Shown: positions 1-14,915, counted from the first letter of the stretch. The stretch is DNA of 64,000 nt from Vespula vulgaris (GCF_905475345.1 NC_066586.1:14811900-14875899), one strand, 5' to 3'. Numbers and translations are program-made. Notes: generated by a model from the sequence alone, not told the origin.

Positions 1-37
1 TAAGTTAGATGAAACTATAACAAATGTATATTTATAC

Positions 38-3000
38 CTTTCTTTCATTTTTCCATTCTCTTGTCAATTCTTTGATTTCTTCTTCATGTTTAGCCTCTAA
101 TCTGTCACTTCTTTGTTGTAAAATAGTTTTCCACTTTTGTTCAATTTCTCTGAGCTCATTTACATGTTCTTTCCTAATAGATGCAATATTTTCTGTTAAA
201 ACTTTTATCTCATTTTCTTTTTCTGTTGTCAACTTTTTATTCTCCAAAATAAGATTTTCAAGTTGTTCTGATTTTGTTGTTAATTCAACTTGAAAATCTT
301 TTAATTGCTCTTTGTATTGTTGTAAAAGATTGGATTCATAACTTTGTTGATAATCTATATAAATTGAACATTTATATATATATATATATATTTATATTTA
401 GTTATTTTCTTTAAAAATATGAATATAATATTAGCTTACCAAATCGTTTTTCCAGTGCTGACTGTAATTCCTCTTCTTTATCTTGTAGTTGAGCTTGAAA
501 TTCTTTGACTAATTGTTTTAATCTGATATTTTGTTCTTCTTCATGCATTTTTAATTCTTCTTTTAATTGATCAGTTTGATTTTTTAATTGATTATTGATC
601 ATATACATTTGTGATTCTTTAGCATGAAATGTTATTATTGCTTCATCTAAATCAGCTTCTAGTTTTTTGTTTTCTTCTTGTAATCTATTACTTTCTTCTA
701 CGAGATTTTGTTCTACCGTTTTATTATCTGTTGTTTGTAATTTGCTATCAAGTTTATCTTTCAAATCAGTTAATGATTCTATTTGTAATTTTAATTCGTT
801 AATTTCTTCTTCTTTTGCTTTCATTGTAGTTTTTAATGTATCTATTTCTATTATTTTTTTCTCAAGTTCATTTGTACTTAAAAGTTTTAATTTTTCATTT
901 TCTTGTAACAAATTTTCTTCTTTTACTTCCAATAATTTCAATTTTGACTTTTCTTGTTCCATAATATTTTCTATCCTTGCCATTAAATGCTTGTTTTCAA
1001 CATCCAGTTTTAAAACTGTAGAAGCTGACAAGTTTGCAAGGTGTTCATCCAAAATAAGTTCTCCATTTTTTAGTTTCTCCAATTGAAAGGTTGTTAGCGT
1101 TTCATTAATATGTTTAAATGGAGTTTTGTTCAAGTTTCTAGCTTTTAAATCTGTTAGTTGCTCTTCTAGTTTTATTACATTGTCAGAAAGTATATTTTTT
1201 TCTTCTTGCAATGACTGCATATCTTTTAAAGCTAGATCTAATGCAGTACTTTTATCACATAATTGTTGAGTTTGTTCTTCAAATTCTTGTTTTGTTTTCT
1301 GCAATTCTTTATTACGTTCTTGTAATATTTTGGTTTGAGAATCCACTTTTGTATTCGTTTCTTGCAATTGATTTTTTATGCATTTTAACTCTTCATTTTG
1401 CACGTTCAATGTTTGCTTATAAGAGTCAATATTTTTTTGTAATTCTTTTATATCACAGAGAAGGTCTTCTTTATTTTTTTGATATTCTAATACTTTTTCA
1501 TTCAATGTTTCTTTCATTTTATTAAGTTTTTCATGAGATTGTATAAGTTCAGATTGTTTTACGTTTAAATTTGTATTTTCTTCACAAATTTGATCTCTAA
1601 TTGACTTTAATTGTACCAATTCAGCATTTATTAATTCATTTTCAGTTTTCAGTGTCTCTAATTGATGATTTTCATTTTTTAATGCTTCTATTTCTTTTGA
1701 TAATGTTTCTATTGTTTGTGACATATTTAGATTTTCAGTTCTAAACTCGTCAAGTGCTACAGTTAAATCTTGTATTTTTTTTTCACTATATAGTAAGTTC
1801 TTGTCTTGCTGTTCTTTAATCGCTTCTAATTTATTCAATTGGGCATCTTTTGTATCAATCATTTGTTGTAAGATATTATTTGAACTATTTAATTTCATAG
1901 TTTCTTCCATGTGATCTTTATTTGTATTTTGATAAATTTTCTCCAATTCTGCATTTTTTTTAGCATACTCTTCAACTAATTTTGCATGATCTTGAAGTTT
2001 GATTTGTAAATCAACCATTTCTGATTCTTTTCTTAATATTTTCTCATGAAGTTCATTCATTTCAATATCATTTTTAGTATTATTATTGTGTAAAAATAAA
2101 ATCTTGGATTTTAAATGTTCTAATTCTTCTTGCAGCAAATTACATTCTGATTTCTTATCCTCTAATGTTTTTATTACGTTCGTTGCATCTTCATACTTCT
2201 TTTTCAAGTCTATCATTCCTTTTTCTAAATGTCCTATTTCATTTTCTTTTTTCTTTTCTATTAAAACTTGCATTTGCTGCAGATCATGTATTTTGAAATT
2301 CAGATTATCAATTTCAGTTATAAATCTGTTAATTTCAATGTTCGATTTATTATGGCTTTCAGCTTCCAGTTTCTTCATATGTTCTACTTTCGTCTTGTAT
2401 TCTTTTAGCTCGCACTCTAAAACTGTTTTTTGCTGTTTAATCTTTGTTAATTCTGTTTCTACTTCCATCAATTTATTAATTTTTTGTTCAGAAGCTTTCA
2501 ATTTCGTATGTAGAATCTCTACTTCTTTTTTAATGTTTTCTTTTTCCATTAAAATGTCCTGTAAATAAAAGTTTAAACTATTTATCTTATTGTTATGATC
2601 TTGGAATATTTCGTTAACATTATTTCTTAAGTACGTGCAATCTTCTTTAAGTTTTTCTGTATTTGTTTTAAAACATAAGAGTTTATTTGTAAAGGATATC
2701 TTTTCTTTATTAAGTAAATCTATTTTAGAACTTTTTATATCTACTTGTTGAGTTAATTCACTAATTGTATCTTTATAATATTTCAATTTATTATGAAGAT
2801 CAATTAATTCTGCTTCCTTGTTTCCTATTGTATTTTGTAATTTAGTTATTTCATTTTCATTAGATAATTGATCATTAAGTTTTTTTATTTCTAGATCTTG
2901 TACCGATAATTTGTTATTAGCTTTTTCCAACATTGATGCATATTCTTGTATTTTCAAATTGAAAGTTTCACATACTTGATCTCTGTCTGACAAAGCATAT

Positions 3001-5226
3001 CTCATATTTTCTAATTCTTTATCAAGGCTTTGTACTGTCATTTGCAATTTTTCAATAGTTGTTTCAGCTTCTTTTTTTCTTTCATCTGTAATAATTATTT
3101 GTGCATCATGTTCTTTCTTTAATTCTACATATTTAATCTTTAAGTTTGAAAGTTCATTTTGGAATTTTTCTGTGTCACATTGATATTCTTTAGATAGTGT
3201 TTGGGTTTCCTGTAAAGTTACTTTTACTTTCTGTAATTCTGCTTCCTTTTCTGTTAAATCATGTTTCAGTTTGTCCAACATTTCATTTTCATTTACAGCA
3301 TCACTTTCTTTTGATATATTATGACTTTCTATACTTTCTGCATAACCTGTAATTCATTTCCAGGCAAATTATTATATTTAACAAATTGTATAAATTGTTA
3401 TTTTAAAAAATTTACCTTTTAATGTATCTTGAATGTTATCCTTTTGATCTGCATCCAAATTTTGTATATTATATTGTATTTTTAACTGTTCTAATTCTGT
3501 TTTATACTTCTCAACAATTTCGGTTAAATTTTCTTTATTTTCCATTGTATGTTTTAAATCAAATTGAAGCTGTTTTATTTGCTCCTCTTTACCTTCAAGT
3601 TCTCTATGAATTGAAAGTTTATTTTCAGCTAGAGATATTACAGATTCTTCTTCGCGCCTTTTTAAAGTGTTCACTTGTTCTGTTAAATTCGAAACTTCAT
3701 CTCGTGCTATACTTAATTCTTTCTGCAAAATTTCTGCATTTTCTAAACTAGAAGATTTTAGAGCTTCATAATCACGTTTTAATATGTTATTTTCCTCCAA
3801 TATTTCTTTATATTTTTTGACTAAGTTTTCACCTCGTTTTAAAGTATTCTTATACTTCACTACAACTGTTTCTAATTTAATCAATTTATTTTTAAGTTGC
3901 GTATTTTCAGCTACTAATATAGAATTATCATCTGCAGTGTCAGTTAATTCTTTTTTTGGTTCCATAACATTAGCAGTACTATTATGTCCTTCGTCGCTAT
4001 CTAGTAGCATTAAGTTTTCTGTAGGTGGTATGTTTCCTTGAAGAAGTTTAATCTGCAATAAGTACTTCATTATAGAATGTATACAAAGTACTATTATGTT
4101 TTGAAAAAATACATAACATATATATACAATATACTCTTAATAATTTTGTATATTTTTTCATTTATAAATATAAGAAAAATCCTCAAAATTACCTTTGTAT
4201 TTAATGTATCTATAATATGATTTTTTTCTTCAATATCATTTCTTAATACTTCTTCTAAATGTGCTTTTGCTTGTTGTTCTAATTGGCATTGTTCTTTTAA
4301 ATCTCCAACTCTTCTTAATACATTATCTTGTGTTTCTACCAAAACAGATTCTAATTTTGTTTTAACTCGTTCTAGATCTTGATAATGTTTTACCAAATCT
4401 GTATATCGTCCACGATATTTATGGTATTTTGCTTGAACTTTTTTATATGCCAAATACAATTGATCTTTTGTAACTCTATCAAGTTGTGTATTAATGTCAT
4501 CATCTACTTCAGTGGCAGATTGATCTATATCAGACTAAAAGTAAAATAATCATATTTGCCTAAATATATTATTTATGCAATTTATACTACTTTTAATAAT
4601 AGATATTAATATATACCTGTATATGATATAAATTCTTAGGGCTTTCATAAAGTGGAAATAAAGAAGTGACATCACTGGTTACACTGTTCACAGATGATCT
4701 TCTGGATACATCTACTGAATTTGATAAAGGTGGTACAAGTTCAACATTTTGAAATGTGTTCTTTATGGAATTATTCTTGACAGTGTCTATAAGCATAGTA
4801 TATGATATATATTTACGATATCATATAGTTGTCTAAATAATAAATTAAGTAATAATTGTGAACCATATATATATATAGATATATAAAAAAAAAATACTTT
4901 CTTATTACCATAAAGTTTTTATCTCATGCTATAAACTTATAATTCTTATAAAAAAGTAAAAATGAGAATGTATACCATCCGTTTTTTTGGTTAAGTCATT
5001 ACTTTCTACTGTCATTGGTAATTCTTGTATGGAACTATTAGACTGAGCTGGAGATATAACTGCCTAGAAAAAGAATTATTTTATATGTAAAGAATATTTT
5101 GCATTAGATTTAAATAGAAAATTAATTAAAATGCAAAACCTGCGCCATTTGCTGCATACTCGCTTGCAATCTGGCAGGCGATTGTTTCATCTCTTCGGCA
5201 AGTTTATCTTTAAATTTTTTAAACAT
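38..5226 (-). CDS. Golgin245: Golgin-245 / GOLGA4-like trans-Golgi coiled-coil protein, 5' part (C-terminus outside window)
   Basis: Seven coding exons join in phase: 5140-5226, 4976-5063, 4617-4786, 4193-4534, 3416-4052, 440-3346 and 38-354, giving 1516 codons before running off the left edge at a GT donor. The N-terminus MFKKFKDKLAEEM closely resembles the start of vertebrate golgin-245 (MFKKLKQKISEEQ). A Ser-rich linker follows, then a basic, tyrosine-rich helical stretch, then more than 1200 residues of almost uninterrupted Lys/Glu/Leu heptad coiled coil with no membrane segment. In this family a C-terminal GRIP domain binds Arl1 on the trans-Golgi and the rod tethers transport carriers; the GRIP domain should lie left of position 38 and was not seen. 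The 2.9-kb exon is the core of the rod. The gene is divergent from TBP. Family-level identity is good; another Golgi tether is the main alternative. Confidence 0.8.
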
Positions 5227-6074
5227 TTTGTATTAATTTGTATATTACAATTCTTATCAATATAACTTAATTTTCATAAATCCATTGAGGTGTTTATATC
5301 GGATTACGTGGTTGATACTGTCATCACTTCATCGGTGCAACCTAATCTGACCTGATCTGACCTGAGCCAGTGACATTTCTAGTTTTCATTAAAACGATAT
5401 CTTTTCCTTAAGTCACTATTCACAACCGTGTTCTGTGCAAATTGTAATATTTATTATATTTTAATATATGATGTTAACAAATCTTATATAACAATCTTAT
5501 ATATATATTTTTTAATTTAAATATAATAAAAATACTTTGTGTTTTTCACTACATAAAATAAGAAATTTATCTTTCTTTTTTCATTACATTGACCAATTAT
5601 CATAAAAATTTTGAGATAAAAAGAAGTACGTATTAACAGATACAGAGAATTAATCATGCGTAGTTGGTAATAGTGTCAAATTCAACAAAACTTTGTGTGT
5701 GACTGTAGTAAACAAACGAAACTTAAATGTGGAACGTTACATTCATGGATTAAAAGAAAACAGTATAAATTTTTAGTAATTATTGGGGTAGATCGAATTT
5801 ATGTATGTATATATGTATGTATATTCACTGATTTTTTTTTTAAAGCAAGAAATAACAATGTTCATAACTAAAATATGAAAAATATTAATTTCACATGAGT
5901 TAATCTTATTCAATAAGTATAAAACTTATACAAAAACCTTATTTAATAACTGTAAAATATATAAAAATGAAACTGTGATATAGTGGTTATGAAATATTGA
6001 TAGCACACAAAATACGTTTTTTATTACATTAATAATATTGACTGTGCCAAAGTGATATTATTTATAAAGTCAAA
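5227..6074. promoter_or_regulatory. Shared divergent promoter region, golgin-245 / TBP
   Basis: This 848-bp gap separates the two start codons of head-to-head genes, so both promoters and both 5' UTRs should lie here. It is AT-rich with a short (TATG)n run near 5802-5824. I see no TATA box at a convincing distance from either start. Nothing else recognisable. Confidence 0.5.
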
Positions 6075-7344
6075 ATGGATCAAATGCTACCAAGTCCTGG
6101 CTTCAGTATACCTAGCATTGGTACTCCTTTACATCAGCCAGAAGAGGATCAACAAATATTACCAAATGCATTGCAGCAGCAACAGCAACAACAACAGCAG
6201 CAACCACAACAATATCAATTACAACAATTACATTCTATGAGTCCAAATGTACAGAGCAGTATGCTTATGATTACAACACCACAAAAAACGATGCATACTT
6301 ATGCGCCAACTCCGTCTTTTGCTACACCTCAGAGTCTTATGCAGCCACAAACACCAGTAATTAAACAAATAAGATAAATTAAAATTAAGGGCTATATATA
6401 ATGAACTAAAATGAAATTGTCAGAAAGAAAAAGAATTTAAATACCTTATAATTTTACAGCAAAATATGATGTCTCCCTTAGGACAACCAAATAATCCTAT
6501 TGCACCATCATCTATAGGACCATCTACACCTGGACCTATGACACCTATGACTCCTGCATCAGCAGATCCTGGTATTTTACCACAATTACAGTATGTATTT
6601 AATTACCATTTTTTAATATGATAACAAAGAATATAATATTTTTATAATACCTTAGGAATATTGTGTCCACTGTAAATCTAAGTTGTAAATTAGATTTAAA
6701 AAAAATTGCATTACATGCTAGAAATGCAGAATACAATCCAAAAAGATTTGCAGCAGTTATTATGCGTATACGAGAACCTAGGACAACAGCTCTTATATTT
6801 AGTAGTGGGAAAATGGTCTGTACAGGTGCAAAAAGTGAAGAAGATTCTCGTTTAGCAGCAAGAAAATATGCAAGAATTATTCAAAAATTAGGTTTTCCAG
6901 TTAGTATTCTGTTAATTACTATATAATAAATATTTTAATTCAAATATTTTAATTAAATTAGGTGTTTAATTCTTTTGTTGTGCATCTAGGCAAAGTTCCT
7001 GGATTTTAAGATACAAAATATGGTAGGCAGTTGCGATGTCAAATTTCCTATTAGGCTAGAAGGTTTAGTACTTACACATGGACAATTCTCTTCTTATGAA
7101 CCTGAATTATTTCCTGGTTTAATATATAGAATGGTTAAACCACGAATAGTATTACTTATATTTGTATCTGGTAAAGTTGTGCTTACAGGTAAGTAACAAT
7201 TTCTCCTTGAAACACTTATAACATTTTTTTTTAAATAAAAATCCTTTATTATTTCATAATTATGTAGGTGCCAAGGTTCGACAAGAAATTTATGAAGCCT
7301 TTGACAATATTTATCCTATTCTAAAAAGTTTTACAAAGAAGTGA
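6075..7344 (+). CDS. Tbp: TATA-binding protein (TBP)
   Basis: Five coding exons: 6075-6356, 6460-6590, 6656-6899, 6990-7188 and 7268-7344, giving 310 aa. TBP nucleates pre-initiation complexes for RNA polymerases I, II and III by bending TATA-region DNA. The first ~138 residues form the variable N-domain (MDQMLPSPGFSIPSIGTP start, a Gln-rich run of about ten residues near residue 34, then Met/Thr/Pro repeats). From about residue 139 the saddle core is complete: both direct repeats are visible, with the paired intercalating-phenylalanine regions (RFAAVIMRI with ALIFSSGK, and ELFPGLIYRM with LLIFVSGK) and the basic helix EEDSRLAARKYARI. Length fits insect TBPs. Introns are short (65-103 bp) and all GT-AG. 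The start codon is the first in-frame ATG and matches the conserved N-terminus. No lesions seen. Confidence 0.97.
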
Positions 7345-8336
7345 CAACATTTATTCATATTCATTATTATCCAGTAAACAACTTAAATAATTTTTTTTTA
7401 CTGAAAATCATTATTTTTTGTTGCAGTATTGCTAATGAATTTAATACAAAGCATTTTTCAATAGGAACTATTGATTAAACATGACAATTTTGATTAATAT
7501 TAATTCTTAATCAAATTTACATTTGAGTTCAAGATTATAATAGTTTTCTTACAAAAAACAAATTTCCTTACAAAATTTTTCTTAAATTATATCCCATATA
7601 TAGTCATTGTAAAAAGTTTTATTTTAAATATTAAGTCATGTAAAAAAAATGATACATTTAGAAATATAATTATATTAATAATTTTTGCAAAAATTGTTAA
7701 AGTAGTAATGAAAATAATTTAAGCAGTTAAGAAATACATGTTATAAATATTTATATGTTTTATAAATATTTATATGACAATATGTTATAAATATTTTTAT
7801 AATTCAAAGATTTTCTACCATTTATTTTTTTTTTTTTGTATTAATTAATTAAAAGTTGTTTGACAATCTGTGAAAGCATCTAAGAACAATAAGTCGTGAG
7901 AAATATTATCTTTACATTTTATGTTTTTACTTTATTTCCGTATCATACATATATATGCTTCAAATTTTTCAATAATAATGATGCAATGATATTACCTCGA
8001 TATATAAATAACTTTTAAAACAGTGAATTTTTTGATGACGCTGTGCCTTGTTTAAGAAGAAACCTTAAATTGATAATTCTAAACTTAATACGATATATTA
8101 CAATGATACTAAAATATTGTATAAATCTATAATGCAAATATCTTTGATGATTAGATTAAATTATATTACCTCATAGTTAGACTAGATTAGTAAGTAATGC
8201 AATTGAAAGCCAAGGGACAACAAAATTGTTACATACATAAACTAAAATATCTATTGTATACAAATGTTTATATTTAATTATAATAAAAGAAGTTTACATT
8301 TCTGGAATATACTGATCTCAATTTATTAAGATTAGG
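7345..8336. other. Convergent 3' intergenic region, TBP / CFAP44
   Basis: AT-rich spacer between two convergent stop codons, with no open frame of note. It should hold the TBP 3' UTR. The clearest plus-strand AATAAA after the TBP stop is at 8282-8287, almost 1 kb downstream, so either the 3' UTR is long or a variant signal nearer the stop is used. Confidence 0.45.
8322..8327 (-). terminator. Poly(A) signal of CFAP44-like gene
   Basis: AATAAA on the minus strand, about 10 bases after the CFAP44 stop codon (8337-8339). It is the only perfect hexamer in the right orientation immediately downstream, implying a very short 3' UTR. Confidence 0.6.
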
Positions 8337-11300
8337 TTATTCTTCGATCTTTTTTTTACCACTATCTATAAATTGTTCCGCATTTGCATCTAAGATTATT
8401 TTTCTGTAAATAGGATATCAATTTGAAAAATTAGATAAATTGATTATAATATTTAATATCTAATCGTTAATATCAACACCAACCTTTGTATAATGTCATA
8501 CAAACTTTCTTTAATTGTTTCACGCACGATATCTATCGTTTCTCTTTCATCCATTGGGAGAACATTTTCAATATATTTCATAATTTGCTCAATACATGCT
8601 TGAATTTCTTCAGTGTTACTAATATTTGTGAAGGCTGATACAATGTCTTCAAACATTTCTTGCTTTAATTGCTTTGCTTGTTCTGTTCCCAAGAAGGATT
8701 CTATGACTCGTGAGATCAAATAGTGAATCTATTATTCATATTTTATTATATATATACATACATATATATACGTAACAGTTTTAAATATAATGAATAATAT
8801 TTAAAAAATAATACAAACCAAAGTTGCCAAGTTACTTTCTTTAACATCCGATGATGACATAGTTATTTCATAATTGTTCGAGTTTACTACAAAAATACAT
8901 TTTTATACACAATATTAAAATTTATTTTATATCTTATAAATTTTAAAATAAAAGGTAAATTGTACGTATCAACATTTTACATAAAATTGTTTTTACCTAT
9001 ATTAGTTGTCAATTTATTTAGTTCACTTTCATTCAAATTTTTCTTATAATTAGATTTATGATAAATAGGAGGTAATGCTCCTGATTTCATACTAAGATTT
9101 TTTATATCAGCAAGAAATAGCTCTTTCTGTTCTTTTTGACTAGCAAGAATGGTCTCTAACTTCACTATATCTAGCTTGTACTGCAATTCTATTTGTAACA
9201 TATCTTCCTAAAATTATAAAAAAGAATTTAAGTATGTATTAAAGTTTCTTATACAATATAAAAATGTTTCAATCATGCTTGCTTCAGATATGGGAACTTG
9301 TTTTAAAACTTTTCTAAGAGCTAACTGCTCTTCCTCTAGGATAGTTAAAAAACTTAATTTTTCTGTATTATCTTGGATAAGTTTTCCTAGCACCATTACT
9401 TGTTCACTATATTTTTCTTTAATACCTACAAAACGTAATTATTATATAGTGATCTTTTTAAGTTAATTATAGAATTTTTATTTCTAAAAAATTTATTCAC
9501 ATTTAAGTTGTTCTTCATATGATTTCATAATTTCAGATAAATCACTTTTAATATTATAGACCATTCTTTGTAATACTGTTTCATACATAGCTGTTAATGA
9601 TATCGTTTGGCCAAATTTCTTTTTCATCTCTTCTTTTATTTTATTTTTCAAATTTTTGATTTCATTCTTCATATGCTTACAATCAATTTTCATTCTATAT
9701 AGATGGACTTTATTGGTTCTGTAATTTGTATTATCATATATAATTATTCCTATTCATATAAAATCAATAATTGAAATATTAATTTCTATATTATATAATA
9801 TTTTTTTTTACGTACTTTTGTTTAGCATATAAGTTGAATGTTTCTTGTTGTAATTCTCCTACTCTATCATGTAAATGAGATAATCTTGTTTTATCAAATA
9901 CAATAGATTCTTGTATACTTGATACAGTATAAGAATTAATAAAATGTTGTAATTGATGAAATTTAAGAATTATTGTCACATCTATATCATTCAATTTTCT
10001 TTGTTTCTCCAACTGTAATAAAATAACTATAGATGCATAAATGATCATTTTTATAATATAGTTGTTTTTCATATTATTATATTACCATAAATTTTTCCAA
10101 TTCATCAACATTCGTTTTAAGTAAATCTTTGAAGGTTTTTAATTTTTTGGTATCCATCTCTACTTCCTTTTGTAACTTTTCTATTGTCTTATTTTCCTCT
10201 TTAATCTCATATTCACATTCATAACGTTTTTCTCTCATAACAAACGCCATATCATATAACGCTTTGTCACATCCTACAGGGCATATACTCTCATCAAAAT
10301 AAATATATCCAATATCTTTACTGTCAATGCTTCCTTCTTCATCTTCTTCAGAAGTTGTTTCAGTCGTTGTAGTGCTTGATGTCTCAGCATCTACAAAATA
10401 AAAATAATGTAATTTGAAAATTTTCAACATTTTTATTATACTTATTTGTATTTTTTAAGTAATTTATTTACCATCAAGCTCCTTTGGTAATTTGTATGTT
10501 TTTTTAAATATTTTACGCAAAAAGTTTTGAAACTTATTACTTTGGATACTTGTCATGTATTCATAAGCAATATCTTGTATTGATTCTTGCAATTTATTAA
10601 TATTTTTCTTTTTGCGTTCTATTTTATTATTAGTTACATGTATCTGATAAAAAATAACAAGAAATGTTAAAGTGATGTTTTATCATTACCAAAATCATTA
10701 TAAAAATAGAAAGAGAATTTTAAATAGTACGAAATTTTTTGTTTATCTTAACCTTTTGTATTATAGCAGCTTCTTCTTCTAATTTCTCATCAACATTTTT
10801 TCTCAATAAAGTTTCTTTTGCTTCGTATTCTCTCAATATGATATATTCTTGATGAAGTGTTAACAAATGCAAGTTCATATATATACTTTCTGCAACAATG
10901 TCAAGTCTTTCTTGTTCTAATTCATCCAATTGTTTATCAAATTCTTTGTAAGTATTTTCAATATATCGTAAAATACAATCTTGTTCATAAATTTTACGTA
11001 ACATACGAGAATGTTTCATTTCACGTTCCCATAGTGTTTCACCATGATCAGCAGAATTCAATCCTTGTAATAATTTGGAATGAACAATTGACCTTGTTTT
11101 AATTCTTCTCTCAGATGTATCTGGCTCTAGAAAACTAAATTCCTCATTTATCTCCGTAATTTTTCTTTCTAATAATAAAACTTCATATTCCTCTTCTATT
11201 AAGTCACTCATTGAATCAGGAATTTCATATATAGATATTGATTCTTTGTAATGTTTTGCTTGCTCCGTGATTGATACATATTTTTCAAACTATGTAAAAT

Positions 11301-14300
11301 TTTATATCAATATATTTATTTAGTTTAATTTTTAGGTATGATATATCATAATTTTCTACATACTTGCAAATTTTCTTCGGGGAATTCAATATCATTGTCA
11401 GTTATAGGTAAATTAGGTAAAGTTTTTATATTATGTTTTGGTATTTCTGCATGAATTTTCTTTAATGTTTTAATTAATTGCAAAATTTTTAAATATAAAT
11501 TTTGCTTTTCTGCTCTAACTTTTTTTAATTTTGTATTGAAATTATCACGTAGATAATGAAGCTACATCATTAATATGTAATCATGTTTGTTATTATGTTT
11601 GTTAAATAATTTACCAATAAGAAGAAATGTTTTTATTATCATAAAAACACAATTACATATTTATAATTAATACACTTACCCTCTTTTTGCAATCTAAATA
11701 TTGCTTGTATTTAATCATTGTTAAATTTTCTATCTGATTTTGTACTTCCAATTTTGGTGAATCTTTTAGATTATATACACCAATCGTTTGTTTTGCCAAT
11801 TTAATAGCTGCTATATCATCTGGATGTTTGATATTAGGATCCAATTCTTTTTTTGGCATTAAGTTCCACTATAAAAAATATATAATGTGTAAAATAATAT
11901 TTTTGATTATCTTATGATAATTTTCATACAAATATCATAATTTTTTACAAACTTCTTTTTGACGTTCCTCCAATTTTGCTCTCCATGTTTTATATTTTCC
12001 TAACATATGAATTATTTGTGTGCTTAGCTTATGCTCTATGCCAGAGAGATTAAGACTTTTTAGAAAGCTTTCTGCACCTTTTATTTTTTGTTCGTCTTGT
12101 TCTTCAATTTCTTCTGTTGTCAATTCCTTTTCTTTTTTTCTATAAGTATAAGTTAAGGATATAGTACTTTTTTTTATATAAAAAAAAAGAATTAGTTAAT
12201 GCATCTGTTTAGATAATCAAAAGATGATGCATATACACATACACACACTACCCCTCTTTATATAAATACTATTTATTAAAGTATATATATATATAATTAC
12301 GTCATTAATTTTTTGCTTTTTTCAATGCAATTTATGACTTCTGTGTAAATATTTTCAAAGTTACTATCCAGTTTATGTTCTCGTATCGAGTGTACCATTG
12401 TATCTGGCTTTCTAAATTTATAATAAAATAATTAGTAATATATTTTCTTTTAATAATAATATGATAACATTAATAATTTTTAAAAATATAAATATATATT
12501 CTTACAGTATTCTACAAACAGCAAAAGGTATACATGTAATAGGTTCAATAAAGTGGTCCATTAGCTTTTTTAAGGCAAGTGTACTCTTTTCAATTTGAAA
12601 TGCTTCCTTTCTGTGTATTAAATCCATTTGCATTTTCAATTGGTTATTCAAATCGGCAGTGATTCGTGGATCTAATTCAAAATTTTTATGTGGAATTTGC
12701 TGTGATTTTAATAGATTTCGATTCCTATATTCCATTGAAATAAAAAGGATTACTTTTTCCATTTCTATTTAAATTACAAACAATGATACTACATACCTAT
12801 CTACTATTTTCGTATACTTTGCAGTTAATTCATGTAATATCTCAAGAGTTTTTTCTTTTTTCTCTTTCGCTAAAGCTACAACTTTGTCATGTTCTGTTTT
12901 TACAATAATGTCTTCAAGAGTAGGATGTTCAGGTTCTTCTATATCTTCCACATCATGTATACCATCCAACTGCATTTAAATGATTATAAATAAACAATTC
13001 ATTTATATATTATATTGAAATAAATTTAGATCAAAACGTTACCGATCGCACAGGTACGCTTGGTTGTGGTATATCTATTTTTTCATCAGCTGTGTCATCA
13101 TTGATTTTATAAGAAAAAAGATTTCCATCATGTCCGCATGTAAGAAGTATTGTATGATCATAACTAAGTAACATTTTTGGTATATATCCGTTGTAATTGT
13201 CATGCATAGGTAAAATCCAATAATCTGAAAGATCTGTATGATCTTCTGGATTAACTCTACAAACTCTGATTTCACCACATTCCATACCCAAAAACAAATA
13301 TTTTCCCTGTTTACTACAGTAAAGGAAACATCATGCTGATTCACATTCATACTAATTTTTATTATAATAAATTTCTATTATTTCTTTAACCTACTATGAA
13401 AGACAACTTCTTATTTCTGTATCATCTCCATCACAGATTATAGTAGATTTAATTGGTTCTGGTCTTATAACTTTGCTTTTTTCTGGTACTGGATATTCAT
13501 ACATGTACCCTGCATCAAAACCAGCCATTGATAACCACACTGTTTCTTGATTGGTATATTGAATCATTAAAATTTTGTTTGGTATTTCTGGGATGTAAAT
13601 TTTTGGAAGAGGTGGATCCTCTTCAGAGTCCACTGTAAAAATGAAACAAGTTAATAATATATCATTTTAAAAAATATCAAATTAATGGGTAAAATTAGTT
13701 ACTAAGGAAAGATTCTTCATCAATTTCAATGCCAGGATTTGCTTCTCTTATTCTTTCCATTTCTTCGCGTTTCTTTGCTATTTTTATCATTTTTTTATTT
13801 TCAATCTCTTTCTTGAGTATATCTATTCTTATAGCTGATTTTACAGAATGAAACTTAAATAAAGCAGGCTTAGAAAGTGTAAGTTCATAACTAGTTTTAA
13901 CATATGCTTGTGGTGATTGTGGTAATTGAATTTCTCCCCAATCTCCCCTCATACATCCAATCAATAATGTTGATTCCTAAAAAGTATTTTTATCTAAAAA
14001 ATTATACTTATATAAAATTATATATATATATAAAAAATACTGAATATGAAAAAAGAAAAATATCAATATTAACATGTTTAGGTTTCCAAGTCATACAAGT
14101 TATCCCTGAAGGCATTTTAATATAACCAATTGGCTGAAGAGTAGGGTAAGTAGAAGTAGTAGAAATATTAAATACAAATATAGTGGAATCATCACTACCT
14201 GTTACTAATAAACTGAAACAATAGGCATCTGCATTATTTCTCTTTATCACGATTAATTAATGAAAATTATAAAGGTATTATGTAATATTTTAGTGTACCT

Positions 14301-14915
14301 GTATGACGGATTCATTGACATTACATTAATAGATTGTGAATGTGGTTTCAAAACTTGAACTAATCTAGTGAAGTTTTCTTTTATATTGTTACGTTTATTA
14401 GCAGTTAATACTGCTACAATAACCATACGAATAACACCACTATCAAAAGCACATATAAGTGCAGATCCAGTTGCATCTATCTAAAAAATAAAATTAATAA
14501 GAAAGAACTTATTTTTACTTGAAAGTAGGTAATGAAATTATGGTTTATTTATTTATTTATTTTATATTACAGTAAATAAAAAATAACTTACTTTACATGG
14601 AAACCATATAACTTGTTTACCAGGATCACGAAAATGATAAATAAGAATTAATTTTTTTTCTGCATAATTATAAATATGTAAACGACCATCTATACCAATA
14701 GTTGCAACAAATGGTCCCCATTGTGCAACATCCATATCACTTATAGCTCCTGCATGACAAGTAAATATCTTTTGTGATACTTCTGGTTCTTTAAAAGTAT
14801 TTAAGTCTATTAGCCATAAACCACCATTGCCATCCTATGTATTTTTTATATTAAAAATAAATTTTTTTTCCATATAAATCAATTTCTATGTGATAATATA
14901 AAATACTTGAGGAAA

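Noticed and set aside
24..293. Plus-strand ORFs across 24-4041 (Phe/Ser/Leu-rich)
   Set aside because: Antisense shadows of the golgin-245 coiled-coil exons, whose Lys/Glu codons read as Phe/Ser/Leu on the other strand.
13075..13350. ORF MNVNQHDVSFTVV... in the CFAP44-like region
   Set aside because: Out of frame with the WD-repeat exon; the real frame of this exon reads KQGKYLFLGMECGEIR.
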